Assembly: GCA_937958625.1 (NCBI GenBank)
Contig: CALGNO010000032.1
Span: 1-54,898, forward strand
Length of the DNA: 54,898 bases
DNA from: an uncultured Neomegalonema sp.
Lineage (GTDB): Bacteria; Pseudomonadota; Alphaproteobacteria; Rhodobacterales; Rhodobacteraceae
Direction of reading: 5' to 3'
Positions 8,794 through 18,500 of this stretch are shown in pieces (position 1 is the first letter of the stretch; each line of letters opens with the position of its first letter). Below the pieces are notes generated by a model. It was not told the DNA's origin. It ran no database searches and worked only from the letters and a program-made list of their open reading frames with translations. The translations under genes and the position numbers were made by a program.

Positions 8794-10406
8794 GTCTTCA
8801 AGACATGGGCGATAAGTTGTTTGCTGTGAATCGAAGGGAGCGGGTAATCGGGATCGTGAATCCGGTCTTCGACGAATTCGGGATCGCGCAACCTAATTTC
8901 CCGGATGCATCGTTCGGCCTCGGCAAGCTGATCGGTCTGGGCAAGGCTGGCCGCCATATGACGCATGACGCCTAGGAAACCCGGACGCCGTTGCAACAGA
9001 CCCTTTGCCGTATCGATTGCTTCCCTGTGCCGTCCCGTCAGCGTACCGCCGATGGCAAGGGACGCATCGAAATAGGGCTTGAACGGGCTGAAACGTCCCA
9101 GTTTCGTGGCCTTGAGGGCAAACTCATATCCCTCGTCAACCCGGTCGGTATAGATCGCGTTCATGGCGCTGACATCCCATGCGAGGGCGAGTCCCGGCGC
9201 GCGCTTTCGCGCCATCTCGGCCAGTTCGGCGGCGACCTCGAACCGCCTGAGCACAAAGCCGTAGACATGCGCCGTCAAGGCGAGCACCAGACCGTTATTC
9301 GATCCGGTTTCCAGCGCACGGGCGCAGTGATGCTCGGCCTGTTCGAAGAACGCCGCATCAATTCCCCGGCCCCGCTCGCCGACGCTGTTGGCGAAGCTGA
9401 AAGCATACCAAGCGCCGACAACCGGCGAGCGTTCGGTTTCGAGCCGTTTGCACAGGATCGAGCGGGCAATTTCCTGCCCCTCGACCGACATGCCCAGGAT
9501 CGAGTGGACCGCCGAGAAAAGCGCACGGCCCTCCGAGGACTGCGTAAAGCTCATCCGCCCGTCGCGGGACAGGGCCGCGTCGTGCACGCCGTCCACCGTC
9601 TGCCCGGCCATTTCGGTCAGTTTTCGGAGTGAAAACGGCGGTTGCCGGGGCGAGTCCGTTGCCTCGGTCAACGTCCACAGGACACGGTTCGTGTTGGCGT
9701 CTTTTGCAATGATCGAAAGCTGGCTCTGCTGGCCGATCTTGCTGAAACGCACAAGGATCTGGACGTCCGGATTGGGCAGTTGATCTCCGCCAAACATCGC
9801 GAGCTGGTTCGAGTCGAGATCGCGGAGGTCGAAAACATCGACCATGCCATGCGAGCGCAGGCTGGTGACGATCTGATCGCACACCATGGCGACGACCTGT
9901 TCATAGCCCGGAATGTCAGAGACGACATGGGGCTGCATCATGACCACGCACGGATTTCGCTCTCGCCCGGGCAAGAGCGGCGCAAGGGCCCGCGTTGTGA
10001 TCGGGACTTCATGCCGAGAGCGTTCGGTGCGGAGCCATTCTTCAAAAAGCGGGCTTTGAAGGCGCGGCGCATCCTCGAAAAAAAGACGCCCCTCTTCCGC
10101 GCGCCATGCAGCCAGTCGAACGCCCTTGAGGCCGAGATGGGTCTTTGTCGACTCGAGAACGTCGCTGTAGATGCCCAGATCTTCGCGGGTAAGCTGAACC
10201 AGTTTACGCAGACTGGAAGCGCTCTTTGAGCGCGGCCAGAGATGCGAGATCAACCAGTCCCGGGACCGCTTCATGTCGCTTGCGGTGGCGAGCATTGCGA
10301 GCATGGCAGGCTTCATGCCGCCGTTGACACCAATTACATCGCCCTTATCGGTTCGGAGCTTGAAGTTTCCGTTCAGATCAAGGATCAGATTTTGCTCTAA
10401 AAACAC
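8781..10406 (-). CDS. winged-helix (SARP/OmpR-like) transcription regulator with TPR-like C-terminus
   Basis: A 541-residue probable regulator of this locus. Residues 1-100 read as a winged-helix DNA-binding domain of the OmpR/SARP/HilA kind (RSRDWLISHLWPRSKSASSL, then RKLVQLTREDLG). The middle (about 150-290) resembles the domain that follows the HTH in many proteobacterial CadC/adenylate-cyclase-like regulators (VVMMQPHVVSD, VQILVRFSKIG). Residues about 320-530 are helical TPR-like repeats. It starts with GTG 10406, preceded by GGAGAAG. It is first in the leftward operon, next to an intergenic region with tandem 8-mers at 11-bp spacing, the kind of site SARP-like proteins bind. No sensor or membrane segment is visible. 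Confidence 0.78.
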   Translation of the reverse strand: MFLEQNLILDLNGNFKLRTDKGDVIGVNGGMKPAMLAMLATASDMKRSRDWLISHLWPRSKSASSLRKLVQLTREDLGIYSDVLESTKTHLGLKGVRLAAWRAEEGRLFFEDAPRLQSPLFEEWLRTERSRHEVPITTRALAPLLPGRERNPCVVMMQPHVVSDIPGYEQVVAMVCDQIVTSLRSHGMVDVFDLRDLDSNQLAMFGGDQLPNPDVQILVRFSKIGQQSQLSIIAKDANTNRVLWTLTEATDSPRQPPFSLRKLTEMAGQTVDGVHDAALSRDGRMSFTQSSEGRALFSAVHSILGMSVEGQEIARSILCKRLETERSPVVGAWYAFSFANSVGERGRGIDAAFFEQAEHHCARALETGSNNGLVLALTAHVYGFVLRRFEVAAELAEMARKRAPGLALAWDVSAMNAIYTDRVDEGYEFALKATKLGRFSPFKPYFDASLAIGGTLTGRHREAIDTAKGLLQRRPGFLGVMRHMAASLAQTDQLAEAERCIREIRLRDPEFVEDRIHDPDYPLPSIHSKQLIAHVLKTCGR

Positions 10407-10484
10407 AACGCTTCTCCGTATTCGTGAAAAGCGTGTGGTTAATAATTTGAGGGCGCAACTGAGAACGAGCTGTCTGTGCTAAAA

Positions 10485-10503
10485 TTTCACGCTCATTTCA
10501 CGC
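10485..10503 (-). promoter_or_regulatory. tandem GCGTGAAA pair facing the leftward operon
   Basis: On the minus strand the sequence reads GCGTGAAA-TGA-GCGTGAAA, two identical 8-mers with an 11-bp period, 78 nt upstream of the GTG start of the regulator. One helical turn between direct repeats is how OmpR/SARP-type winged-helix proteins bind. The candidate ligand is the regulator encoded at 8781-10406. Confidence 0.65.
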
Positions 10504-11001
10504 TGGCCAGCAAACAAATTGATTCCACTACCGCCATCCCAAGATATTCGAGCATTTAACCAACGAAAATAGGCCCAGCGCCAGCATTCTGTTGCAGATG
10601 ACAACCAGAATCATTCAACCCCAATTTGGATCGCATGATTCATCGTCGTTTGCCCGCGTGAAAAACCAAAGGCCGGATTATTAGCGATTCAGCAAACGAC
10701 ACCAGTGTACGAGTAACAGGCATCTTGAGTTCGTTTTCTTAGGCAACCCGCGGATCAACGGTACTGACAACGGTTCAGGCATCGACTCTATCGGGTCAAA
10801 AGCATCAGAAATCATTACGATTCTTATGATTCATGCCGTTTCTTTTACTTTCAATGGCGAGTTTTTCACATGCCAGACATCAAAGAGAATCAGCCGTATA
10901 TTTGATCCGTAGATCACCCAAATTGAATGACTCCCGAACATTCAATTCATACCCAATCGAACAGAAGCTCGACAGTAATTCCTACATTATAACCCATGAC
11001 G

Positions 11002-11020
11002 GCGTGAAAAGAGCGTGAAA
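11002..11020 (+). promoter_or_regulatory. tandem GCGTGAAA pair facing the rightward operon
   Basis: GCGTGAAA-AGA-GCGTGAAA is the mirror image of the pair at 10485-10503, with the same 11-bp period. It lies 91 nt before the ATG at 11112 and has the same orientation relative to its gene as the other pair. A TTCACGC half-site follows at 11033-11039. Together the two pairs suggest that one regulator controls both arms. Confidence 0.65.
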
Positions 11021-11111
11021 AACGCAGTTATCTTCACGCATCAACTTTCATAAACAGCACCCCTGACTGATCAATCGCCCTGCAAATTGATTGACCATGG
11101 GGGTGGAAAAT

Positions 11112-13973
11112 ATGTCTGTTGGGAAACTCTATGATCGAATAGACGAATTGAGATCGAGCGGAACGGAACCGGCGCTTGACGACCTGCTTGAAATGCAGAA
11201 GATGTTCCGGCCCGGCATTTCGTCTTCCACGGCATACGGCGCTGCACTTCAGTTCGATGTCCGCAAGGTGCGAGAGATTGAACCGGAAGCAAAGGTCTCA
11301 GCGTCGGACGAATCGGATGCGGTGATCGCAATCGCGAACCGCCTTTCACGGGCGATACGGTATCTTCGCTTCAGGCTGAACCCGCGCCCCGCCGACCGAC
11401 CGGTTATCGTCAGCGAGGGCGATAGCTGGTTTCAGTATCCGATTTTGCTAACGGACATCGTCGATCATCTTTCGACGGACTACACGGTTTATTCGCTCGG
11501 CGGTGCCGGGCACCGGCTGCTGGATATGGCAGAATCCGGCGAGCACGTGCGCACGGTCGAGGCCGTCGATCCTGATGTGCTGATGCTCAGCGGCGGCGGC
11601 AATGATCTGCTCGGCCCTGATCTGGATGGTCATGCCGGTCTGCTTCGGCTGTTGGCGATTGGGGGCGGCGATGGCCCTGACGGATGCATCGACAGCGGCA
11701 GACTCGACAATATTCTCGCCTCGCTCACGGGCGGCTACCGCTCGATGATCGACGGCGCGCTGAAAGTCAGTCCCGACCTGACCATCATGGTGCACGGCTA
11801 TGATTACGGCTTACCGCGCGAGGGTGGAAAGTGGCTCGGAACGCCGCTGGCCGCCCATGGCCTCGAAAAGCATCACTGGCCTGAAGCGGCAGCGCATATC
11901 GTTGACCGTTTCAACGACGCCATGGCCGACATTGCGCGCGGGTATGGGGGACAGGTTCTGTACCTCGATTGTCGTGGAAAGGTCGGGGGACACGCGGCGT
12001 CCTGGTACGATGAACTGCATCCGAAGGACACGGGCTTTGGAAAGGTCGCGAAGGTGTTTGCCAGGGCGCTGGCCACCACGAAACCCCGTGCCGCACAAAC
12101 GGGTCGCGGGCCATCCTATGAAGCGGTGATCTCAGACCACCAAGACATACTGCCGCCGCCGGGGCCTATACCGTCCTATTCCGCTTCGCGACACACATCC
12201 TGCGACTGTCCCCATCCTGCGGAAAACATCGCCCATTCCCCCGCCGAAGTCGCCGGAAACCTCGAGGCACGGCTGAAGGCGGAATGCTCTCGGGAGTACT
12301 GGGACGAAATCGTCGATCATACGGACCGGGAAGCCTACGGGCACTATCTCAAGCTATGGGCACAACGCGGCGAACCAGAGACCGCCGCCCGGATGCAAAC
12401 GCGGATGCGGGTGCGCGAATCGTATCGGACCTATCCATTGATGCCGACACCGATCCCGGCAGGACGGATGCCGCCGCGGTCGATGCTCGAACGGATTATC
12501 GGCAAGTCCGATATTCTGGACGTCAACTTCCTGACCCGTGGCGCAATGGCGGCCCGTTCCGTCGGCGTCGTTCAGGTGCAGGGACGCGATGGCGGCGCAA
12601 GGGGTGCGGGCACAGGGTTTCTCGTGGGCAACGGTTTGCTGCTGACAAACAACCACGTCCTCCCGGATGGCACCCAGCATAACAGCGTTCTGGAAATGGA
12701 TTTCGAGCGTGACGAAACCGGGGCCGTGCGTCCGGTCGAACGATTCAGCCTGATACCGGACCTCTATTTCACCGACGCAGATCTCGACATCAGCTTTGTC
12801 GGCGTCGCCCCCTACAGCCAAAATGGCCGCCCGATCAGCGATTATGGCCGCCTGAGGATGCTGCCGGATTCGGGCAAGGCACTGAAGAACGAATTCGCGT
12901 CGATCATCCAGCATCCGGGCGCACGGCTGAAGCAACTGGCGTTCCGCAACAGTCGGATCATCGGGTACGAGGATTCGTGGGCCTATTACACGATGGATAC
13001 CGAAGCGGGGTCATCGGGGTCACCAGTTCTGAACGATGAATGGCTGCCGATTGCGATTCACCATCGCACGGTGCCGGACGTGAACAAGCCCTGCAAATGG
13101 GTCGCAAATCGCGGCGTTCGCATCAGTGCGATCTATACCGCCCTCGAACACTATGCGCGCTCGAACGATCGGGCGCGGCGGATCTTGGACCTGATCCGGC
13201 AACCATCGAGCGCGCCGGTCGTGGCACCGCAATCGCGCCCGGTCTACGCCGAACCGATACCCGCCGCAGCGCCGCTCGAAACGAGTCCGGCAATCCCCAT
13301 CCGGCGGCCCTTCGCCTCGTCGCAGGAATTCCAAATTAGCACGGAGGATCGCCGCGAAACACCAGCGAGCGACCATCGGCGCGGGGCAATTTTCAGATTG
13401 AGGATGAAAAAAGGCTCATCCACATTGACCGAAGGTACGGCGTTTGCCGTTGGACCTAAATTACTGCTGACGGCCCACCATGTCGGCGAAGGCGCCGACA
13501 GCTTTGACTTGCTGATGCATGATTTCGGCGGTGCCGAACGGGATGCAAAGCAGATCTACGGCATCTCCAGCGCCTCTTTTCTTAAGAGTAGCGCATCCGG
13601 ATACGCATCCGATCTGGCCGCCATACGCGTCGAATCCTCAATTGATTTTCGAACGCTCTTGAAGCCGATAGCACCGCCACAGGCCAAAGGATTGCGGATC
13701 GAAGTGATCGGTTTTCCCGGCACACATTCGGGACTGATGGTCGGCGCGAGCGGCTCGGTCACGGACGCGTTCCCGAACGATCGCGCGCTTGTCTATCCGA
13801 TTAATACCTCACAAGGGCAAAGCGGCGCACCGATCGTGCGTGATGGCAGCACCGAGGTGATCGGCGTGCACGCCTTCGACCCCACCCTCGTCGCCCCTCT
13901 CGGTGTTTCGGACGTAAACGGCGGCGTTCTTTTTGACAACGCACTTCTTAAGGAGATCGAAAAATGGCAATGA
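11112..13973 (+). CDS. SGNH hydrolase fused to two trypsin-like protease domains
   Basis: About 953 residues with three catalytic domains in series. Residues about 95-325 form an SGNH/GDSL esterase: Ser105 in SEGDSWFQYP, the GGAGHRLLD block, Asn164 in LSGGGNDLLG, and Asp301/His303 in YDELHPKD. Residues about 490-690 form a V8/trypsin-like protease with His515 (LLLTNNHVL), Asp559 (ADLDISFVG) and Ser635 (TEAGSSGSPVL). Residues about 755-945 form a second one with His790 (LLLTAHHVG), Asp834 (ASDLAAIRV) and Ser904 (TSQGQSGAPIV). There is no signal peptide or membrane segment, so it is predicted cytoplasmic, unlike its exported neighbours. ATG 11112 is preferred (GGTGG just upstream); ATG 11097 and TTG 11091 are in frame. 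The substrates are unknown, and I know of no described family with this domain order. Confidence 0.87.
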   Translation: MSVGKLYDRIDELRSSGTEPALDDLLEMQKMFRPGISSSTAYGAALQFDVRKVREIEPEAKVSASDESDAVIAIANRLSRAIRYLRFRLNPRPADRPVIVSEGDSWFQYPILLTDIVDHLSTDYTVYSLGGAGHRLLDMAESGEHVRTVEAVDPDVLMLSGGGNDLLGPDLDGHAGLLRLLAIGGGDGPDGCIDSGRLDNILASLTGGYRSMIDGALKVSPDLTIMVHGYDYGLPREGGKWLGTPLAAHGLEKHHWPEAAAHIVDRFNDAMADIARGYGGQVLYLDCRGKVGGHAASWYDELHPKDTGFGKVAKVFARALATTKPRAAQTGRGPSYEAVISDHQDILPPPGPIPSYSASRHTSCDCPHPAENIAHSPAEVAGNLEARLKAECSREYWDEIVDHTDREAYGHYLKLWAQRGEPETAARMQTRMRVRESYRTYPLMPTPIPAGRMPPRSMLERIIGKSDILDVNFLTRGAMAARSVGVVQVQGRDGGARGAGTGFLVGNGLLLTNNHVLPDGTQHNSVLEMDFERDETGAVRPVERFSLIPDLYFTDADLDISFVGVAPYSQNGRPISDYGRLRMLPDSGKALKNEFASIIQHPGARLKQLAFRNSRIIGYEDSWAYYTMDTEAGSSGSPVLNDEWLPIAIHHRTVPDVNKPCKWVANRGVRISAIYTALEHYARSNDRARRILDLIRQPSSAPVVAPQSRPVYAEPIPAAAPLETSPAIPIRRPFASSQEFQISTEDRRETPASDHRRGAIFRLRMKKGSSTLTEGTAFAVGPKLLLTAHHVGEGADSFDLLMHDFGGAERDAKQIYGISSASFLKSSASGYASDLAAIRVESSIDFRTLLKPIAPPQAKGLRIEVIGFPGTHSGLMVGASGSVTDAFPNDRALVYPINTSQGQSGAPIVRDGSTEVIGVHAFDPTLVAPLGVSDVNGGVLFDNALLKEIEKWQ

Positions 13974-15397
13974 CTTTATCGAAACGCGCGATAGCGCCGT
14001 TTTACGTGCTGCTTGGCACCTCGGCTCTGGCCGGATGCGACCTGCGGCTCACAACCGGAACGGACGCCGGCACCCTGACAAGCCCGGATCGCGGGACCGT
14101 CAGCTACAAGGCACCGCGCGTCAGCGGTGGGCCAGGCATCGGGGCCGTTCCTCGACTGCTCACCCGCGATTGCCTTATTGCGACGGGTGAAAAAGAGGGC
14201 CTTCCCTTGTTAGCAGCGGCCCTTGCTCCGATACTGGTCGACGCGGCGTTCGACACCATCGGAACACTGCTAAAAAACGCGGGAGAAGAGCGCGCTGTCG
14301 GTGTTTACGCCGCAACGACCGTCCCGGACCCGCACGGACTTCCGCCTGATTTCAACAGGCCGACAGGTGGAGGGGGCGAGGCGGACGATAGAGCAGAAGC
14401 ACCTGCCATTCCCGCGCCTTCCTCCACGCCGATTTTACCAGCCAACTCACGCACAAATACCGGCGGGTCAATTCCGATTACGAACGCAACGCCCGCCTCG
14501 CCTGCGCCCACCGCGCCGGAACAGCAAACCAATACCGCCGCAAAATCCCCTTGGAAGCCGCCTGAGTGCATTCAGTTCATCCTCGGCGAATTCGCATCCA
14601 AAGCGGAAAGCGCTACGCTGACAAACGCCGATTTCGACCTTGATCCCGACAACGTCACCGGAACTACGAAGCTGGCTGAACAACTCAAGGCAAGACAAAT
14701 CTTTCTCAAAGAGCCGCCGGTTTTCATGATGGAACTGAAGCTGCTAGGGGATAAGTCAGCCGAGGGTGTCTACACGCTGCACCCGACGATGATCCATTAC
14801 GGTTCGAGCCTCGACAATCGTGCAACGGGCATCAAACGCGACCTGATCGTGGAAATCGGGCTGAACCTTTCCCCGAAAAAGATTGGCGACAAGGACGCGA
14901 GCGGCGCGATCCTTCCCCTTGGGAAGATGATTGCAGGCGGGCCGACCTTTCTTTTTGCCAAGCATGATCTGAGAGCGCCCCGTATGCTGTGGGTGCCCGT
15001 TCCGAAAGGCGCATCAGGCCTCAAGCCGCTCAATATCGAGATGCGCGTCGTCGAAATGCGAAATGCAAACGCAGTTCTCTCCCAGATCGGCACCGCGCTT
15101 GCCGGAGGCGCGGGGGACAAGCTCGCTGCGGCACTGCGCCAGGATCTGTTCCCGACCGATGACGAGGAAAACGTCGCTCTGACCAAGCAGATAGAGGCCC
15201 GCACCGACTATGCCGCTAAACTTAAGGGTCTTCAGGACGCCGTTGCAAACCGCAATACGGCGCTCAGCGATCCGTTACTGACCGAAGACAACCGGGCCTT
15301 CGTGACGGCGATTCAAAATACGCGCGTCGATGCGGCACGGGATGCGGCGAGACTTGCGGCGGCAAAGGCCGGCACAACCTTGCCGGCTGGGTTGTAG
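13964..15397 (+). CDS. lipoprotein of unknown function in the protease locus
   Basis: A 477-residue protein starting at ATG 13964, which overlaps the end of the SGNH/protease gene by 10 nt and has AAGGAG 8 nt upstream. The signal peptide ends in a lipobox Leu22-Ala-Gly-Cys25, so the mature protein should be lipid-anchored. A Pro/Thr/Ala-rich, probably disordered stretch (about 115-195) separates a small N-terminal part from a C-terminal globular part (about 200-430) and a helical Ala/Arg-rich tail. I do not recognise a family. Its place between a hydrolase and a giant OmpA-tipped membrane protein suggests a role as an envelope partner of the latter. Confidence 0.8.
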   Translation: MAMTLSKRAIAPFYVLLGTSALAGCDLRLTTGTDAGTLTSPDRGTVSYKAPRVSGGPGIGAVPRLLTRDCLIATGEKEGLPLLAAALAPILVDAAFDTIGTLLKNAGEERAVGVYAATTVPDPHGLPPDFNRPTGGGGEADDRAEAPAIPAPSSTPILPANSRTNTGGSIPITNATPASPAPTAPEQQTNTAAKSPWKPPECIQFILGEFASKAESATLTNADFDLDPDNVTGTTKLAEQLKARQIFLKEPPVFMMELKLLGDKSAEGVYTLHPTMIHYGSSLDNRATGIKRDLIVEIGLNLSPKKIGDKDASGAILPLGKMIAGGPTFLFAKHDLRAPRMLWVPVPKGASGLKPLNIEMRVVEMRNANAVLSQIGTALAGGAGDKLAAALRQDLFPTDDEENVALTKQIEARTDYAAKLKGLQDAVANRNTALSDPLLTEDNRAFVTAIQNTRVDAARDAARLAAAKAGTTLPAGL

Positions 15398-15421
15398 CTC
15401 GCCCGGCCTGTCACCGAAGGG

Positions 15422-15443
15422 GCCGCGCTCGAAAAGGCGCGGC
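15422..15443 (+). other. GC-rich hairpin upstream of the giant membrane protein gene
   Basis: GCCGCGC (15422-15428) pairs with GCGCGGC (15437-15443) around an 8-nt loop in the 133-bp gap between the lipoprotein and the 1805-residue gene. With no T run downstream it may tune mRNA stability within the operon; a role as attenuator is only possible. Confidence 0.3.
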
Positions 15444-15530
15444 ACCGTTCGACGCATGAGCATTGGGTGGCCGTCTTGGACCGCCAGCCAACGCCCCTGA
15501 CACCGACAAACCAGCACTCGTGGAGGGCAT

Positions 15531-18500
15531 ATGAAAACCCCGCTCAGTGAAAAAGCGATGTTCAGCGCTCTTGTTGCAGAGTTCGAAAAAAATCTCCGGC
15601 AGGCAGAACGCCGCGATGGCAAAGCCTTTGGGCCCGACCCCGTCATCCTGGCGCAGCGCCTATGCGATCCGTCCGCCGAACCAGAAAATGCCCGCCACAA
15701 ATACGATAGCTGGGTGGTCTTGAACAAATGGCTTCCGCAAAAGCTGAGCAAGGCCACCGGCATGTCGCCTGTCCCCGACCAGACGGCGAGCCCGATCAAG
15801 GCGGCTCCGTCCCCGGTGCAGTCTGCCCTGCGATCTGTTCTGTCGATATTTACCGGCCCCAAGAACCAGAAGTGGCAGCCGTCTCTTCCTGCAAACAAGA
15901 GCCGCGAGACCATCGAGGCTGATCTCGAGAAAGTCTTCGCGGCGGCGATCCAAGATGCTCGGGCGACCGCCCATAAAATGCCTGCGGAATTGCCGCAGAT
16001 CGCGAACGATATGGCCGACAGGCTGATCAACGGTGATGCATCGTCGAGCAAAGGATGGGTGTGGGAGAACAGCAAGAGACTGCGCGCGATTGGCCTGAAT
16101 GAGAGGCTTGGAGAAATAGAGACCTGCAAGGCTCTGCTCAACCGGATTCTCGATCCCGTCAATGAAGAAGGCGCGCGGCACGGCGAGACGATTGCGGCTG
16201 GCAAGACCAAGCAAGCGTTTCAGGACATATCCAGGGTTCTCCGTGATCGTCTGCATGGTTTCGATCTGGCCGAACCGCATCGCCGAGCAGACTATGAGCG
16301 CTTGTTCAACGAAGTCGCCAAGGCGGCCTCGCGCTATATGGCGCGCGAGCAGAAAGACAACGATGGCGAAACGCGGCAAACTCTGGACCGCGCGATCAAG
16401 GATTCGCTGCAGGCCGAAACGTCCCGTCGCATAGCGCATTCCTCCGATCTGCTGCGAGAAACGCTGGAGCGATATTCCGATGACGCCGAAGCGCTCGCCG
16501 CATGGTTTCGGACCTCCGACGCCGCGCGCCCCTTGGATGAAGCCAGAGCCGCTATGCTGACGGATGTGCGGCAGAAGCTCCATGACCGACGGGTTGCATT
16601 GCTTGCCGAAGCCGGAGCGGCGGAACCGGACGGCACCGCCATTCGCGGCCCTATCGTCGCCGCCTACAACGCCGCACTCCGGGATATAAAGAAGCGGTTT
16701 AGCGACTATGCCGAGCGCAGCCGGACGAAATGGACCGCCCATGCGCGCACGGTTCTGGAACCCGCGACGCAATTCCTGCATCCCGCCGCGCTCGACCATC
16801 AGGCCGACCATGTCCGGGCGCATCACGAGCAGACCGCCCAAGCGGAGATCGCCGCCACGATGCGCGATACGGTCGACCGTCTCGATGCTTCGATTGTCGA
16901 GCAATTGATGCCTGCGGTGTTCGATCACTGGTTCCGATCCGTCTGGGAAGATCCCCTCAAACGGTGGCAGAGATTTCGTCGCAGCCTCGTCGCCAGCACG
17001 AACAATGATCGAAAGGGCATCGAGTACATCCAACTCGACAATGACTTCATCAGGCAGGAGGCGCATCACAACCTCGCGCTTGGTTCCGCCATCCATGCAA
17101 TCGACCGCGACGGTTCCACGCGGCTTCAGCCCGATGTGTGCCTTGCTCTCCTCGTTCAGCCGGATGGCGAGGATGAACAAACGGAGTCGAGCCAACACCA
17201 TACCGTCACGCCCGACGATAGGAATACCGACTGCTGGAGCTATCTCGACTGGGCCCAGTCCATGAGTGGCTCGGACAGGGTTTCAGACACTTTGGCGACA
17301 TGCACTTTCAACCTCCCGCCCGTCACCAGGCGGCAAGACGAGAACGATGAAAAACTGGAGCAACGGGCCCTTCGCGATTGCGAACTGGAAGTTAAGGTAA
17401 AGCTGAATCAATTCGTGAAAGATTTCATCGCCACGCCCGGGGACGAGTTTATCGACAAGGCTCATTTCACACCGCTGGAGATCGAACCGATCTCCAGCTG
17501 GATCATGAAGACCGGTCGCAGCATCGACGTCGCCATCGACAGGGACGGATTGATCGCCATCGTGGTCAGTCCCGAAACAGTCGAAAGTCCCGATGCCAGA
17601 AGAGGCCTGACAGACAAGGCTGACAATGCCGCGATTGTCATCGCGCATATCGTCCGCCGCGCCCTCGGTGATCACGTTGCGGCGGGCGAGCCGCATGGCG
17701 ACAGGACACGGCGGTCCGGCATCGCCTATCGCATCGCGCCGGGCGAATTCGTGCCGGTTCCTCTGGCTGTTGCCTCGGACAGTCCGATCCTTGACGAACC
17801 GACCGACCGGGACGGGATGCCGGTCGACTGCATCAATCGTTCGGGCAGGGGAGCAAACAATATCGGCAAGACATCGAAGGAATATCTCAATTCCTCCGAT
17901 GTGGTCACGGTCAAGCAACTCGCGGAGATCGACCAGACGACAATCGAACGGATCGTCGAATGGAAACCTTACATGAGGAACAAAATCGGCGACTGGATCG
18001 CGAGGGCGCAAGCCATGCTTTCCATCGCGCCTCAGGTGCCGAAACCAGAGACACCGAGTGGCAAGGCCGCCGCCCTGCTGGACAGGGACGCCCTGCCCCG
18101 ACATTTCGTTCGTAAGGACTGGGTCGCGTGCAGGCCGCTTGCCCCGCGCAGCGCCATTGTCGCGCTGGCCGAGCGCAGTGTCACGCGCCGGAACGAGTTA
18201 TTTGCCGCCGTCGACAAGGCAAAACGCGAGGGGCTGGACAAGCCGAATATGCTGCCGGTCCACGCGGCCTTGCTTGCGGCGATTGCGGGATTTTTCGGCG
18301 TGTTTGCCGGGTGCCTGTTCGGAGAGACCATCCTGAGTGCCCTCGATATTGCACGCAACGATGCGGGTGGGGTCGGACAACCCTTCAATCAGTTCTTTTT
18401 CCCCGCCGAAATAGACCGAGACGCCTTGGCCAAAGTTGCAGAGCAGACCGGATGGACGCTTCAAGCCCTGGCCGTTGTTTGCCTCACGGTCTTGAAGAGT

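Larger units (their letters stand above)
10407..11111. promoter_or_regulatory. AT-rich divergent control region of the protease locus
   Basis: The 705 bases between the divergent arms hold no believable gene. A 61-codon ORF at 10833-11018 has no coding character. The region is much AT-richer than its surroundings. It contains five exact copies of GCGTGAAA or its complement: two at 10485-10503, one at 10656-10663 and two at 11002-11020. A further TTCACGC lies at 11033-11039. The promoters of both arms must lie here. Confidence 0.7.

Noticed and set aside
10833-11018. 61-codon ORF in the divergent control region
   Set aside because: No ribosome binding site, no coding bias and it runs into the GCGTGAAA repeats.
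15660-17201. 513-codon leftward ORF inside the giant membrane protein gene
   Set aside because: Antisense shadow in high-GC DNA; the sense frame is continuous from a good ribosome binding site to a terminator.
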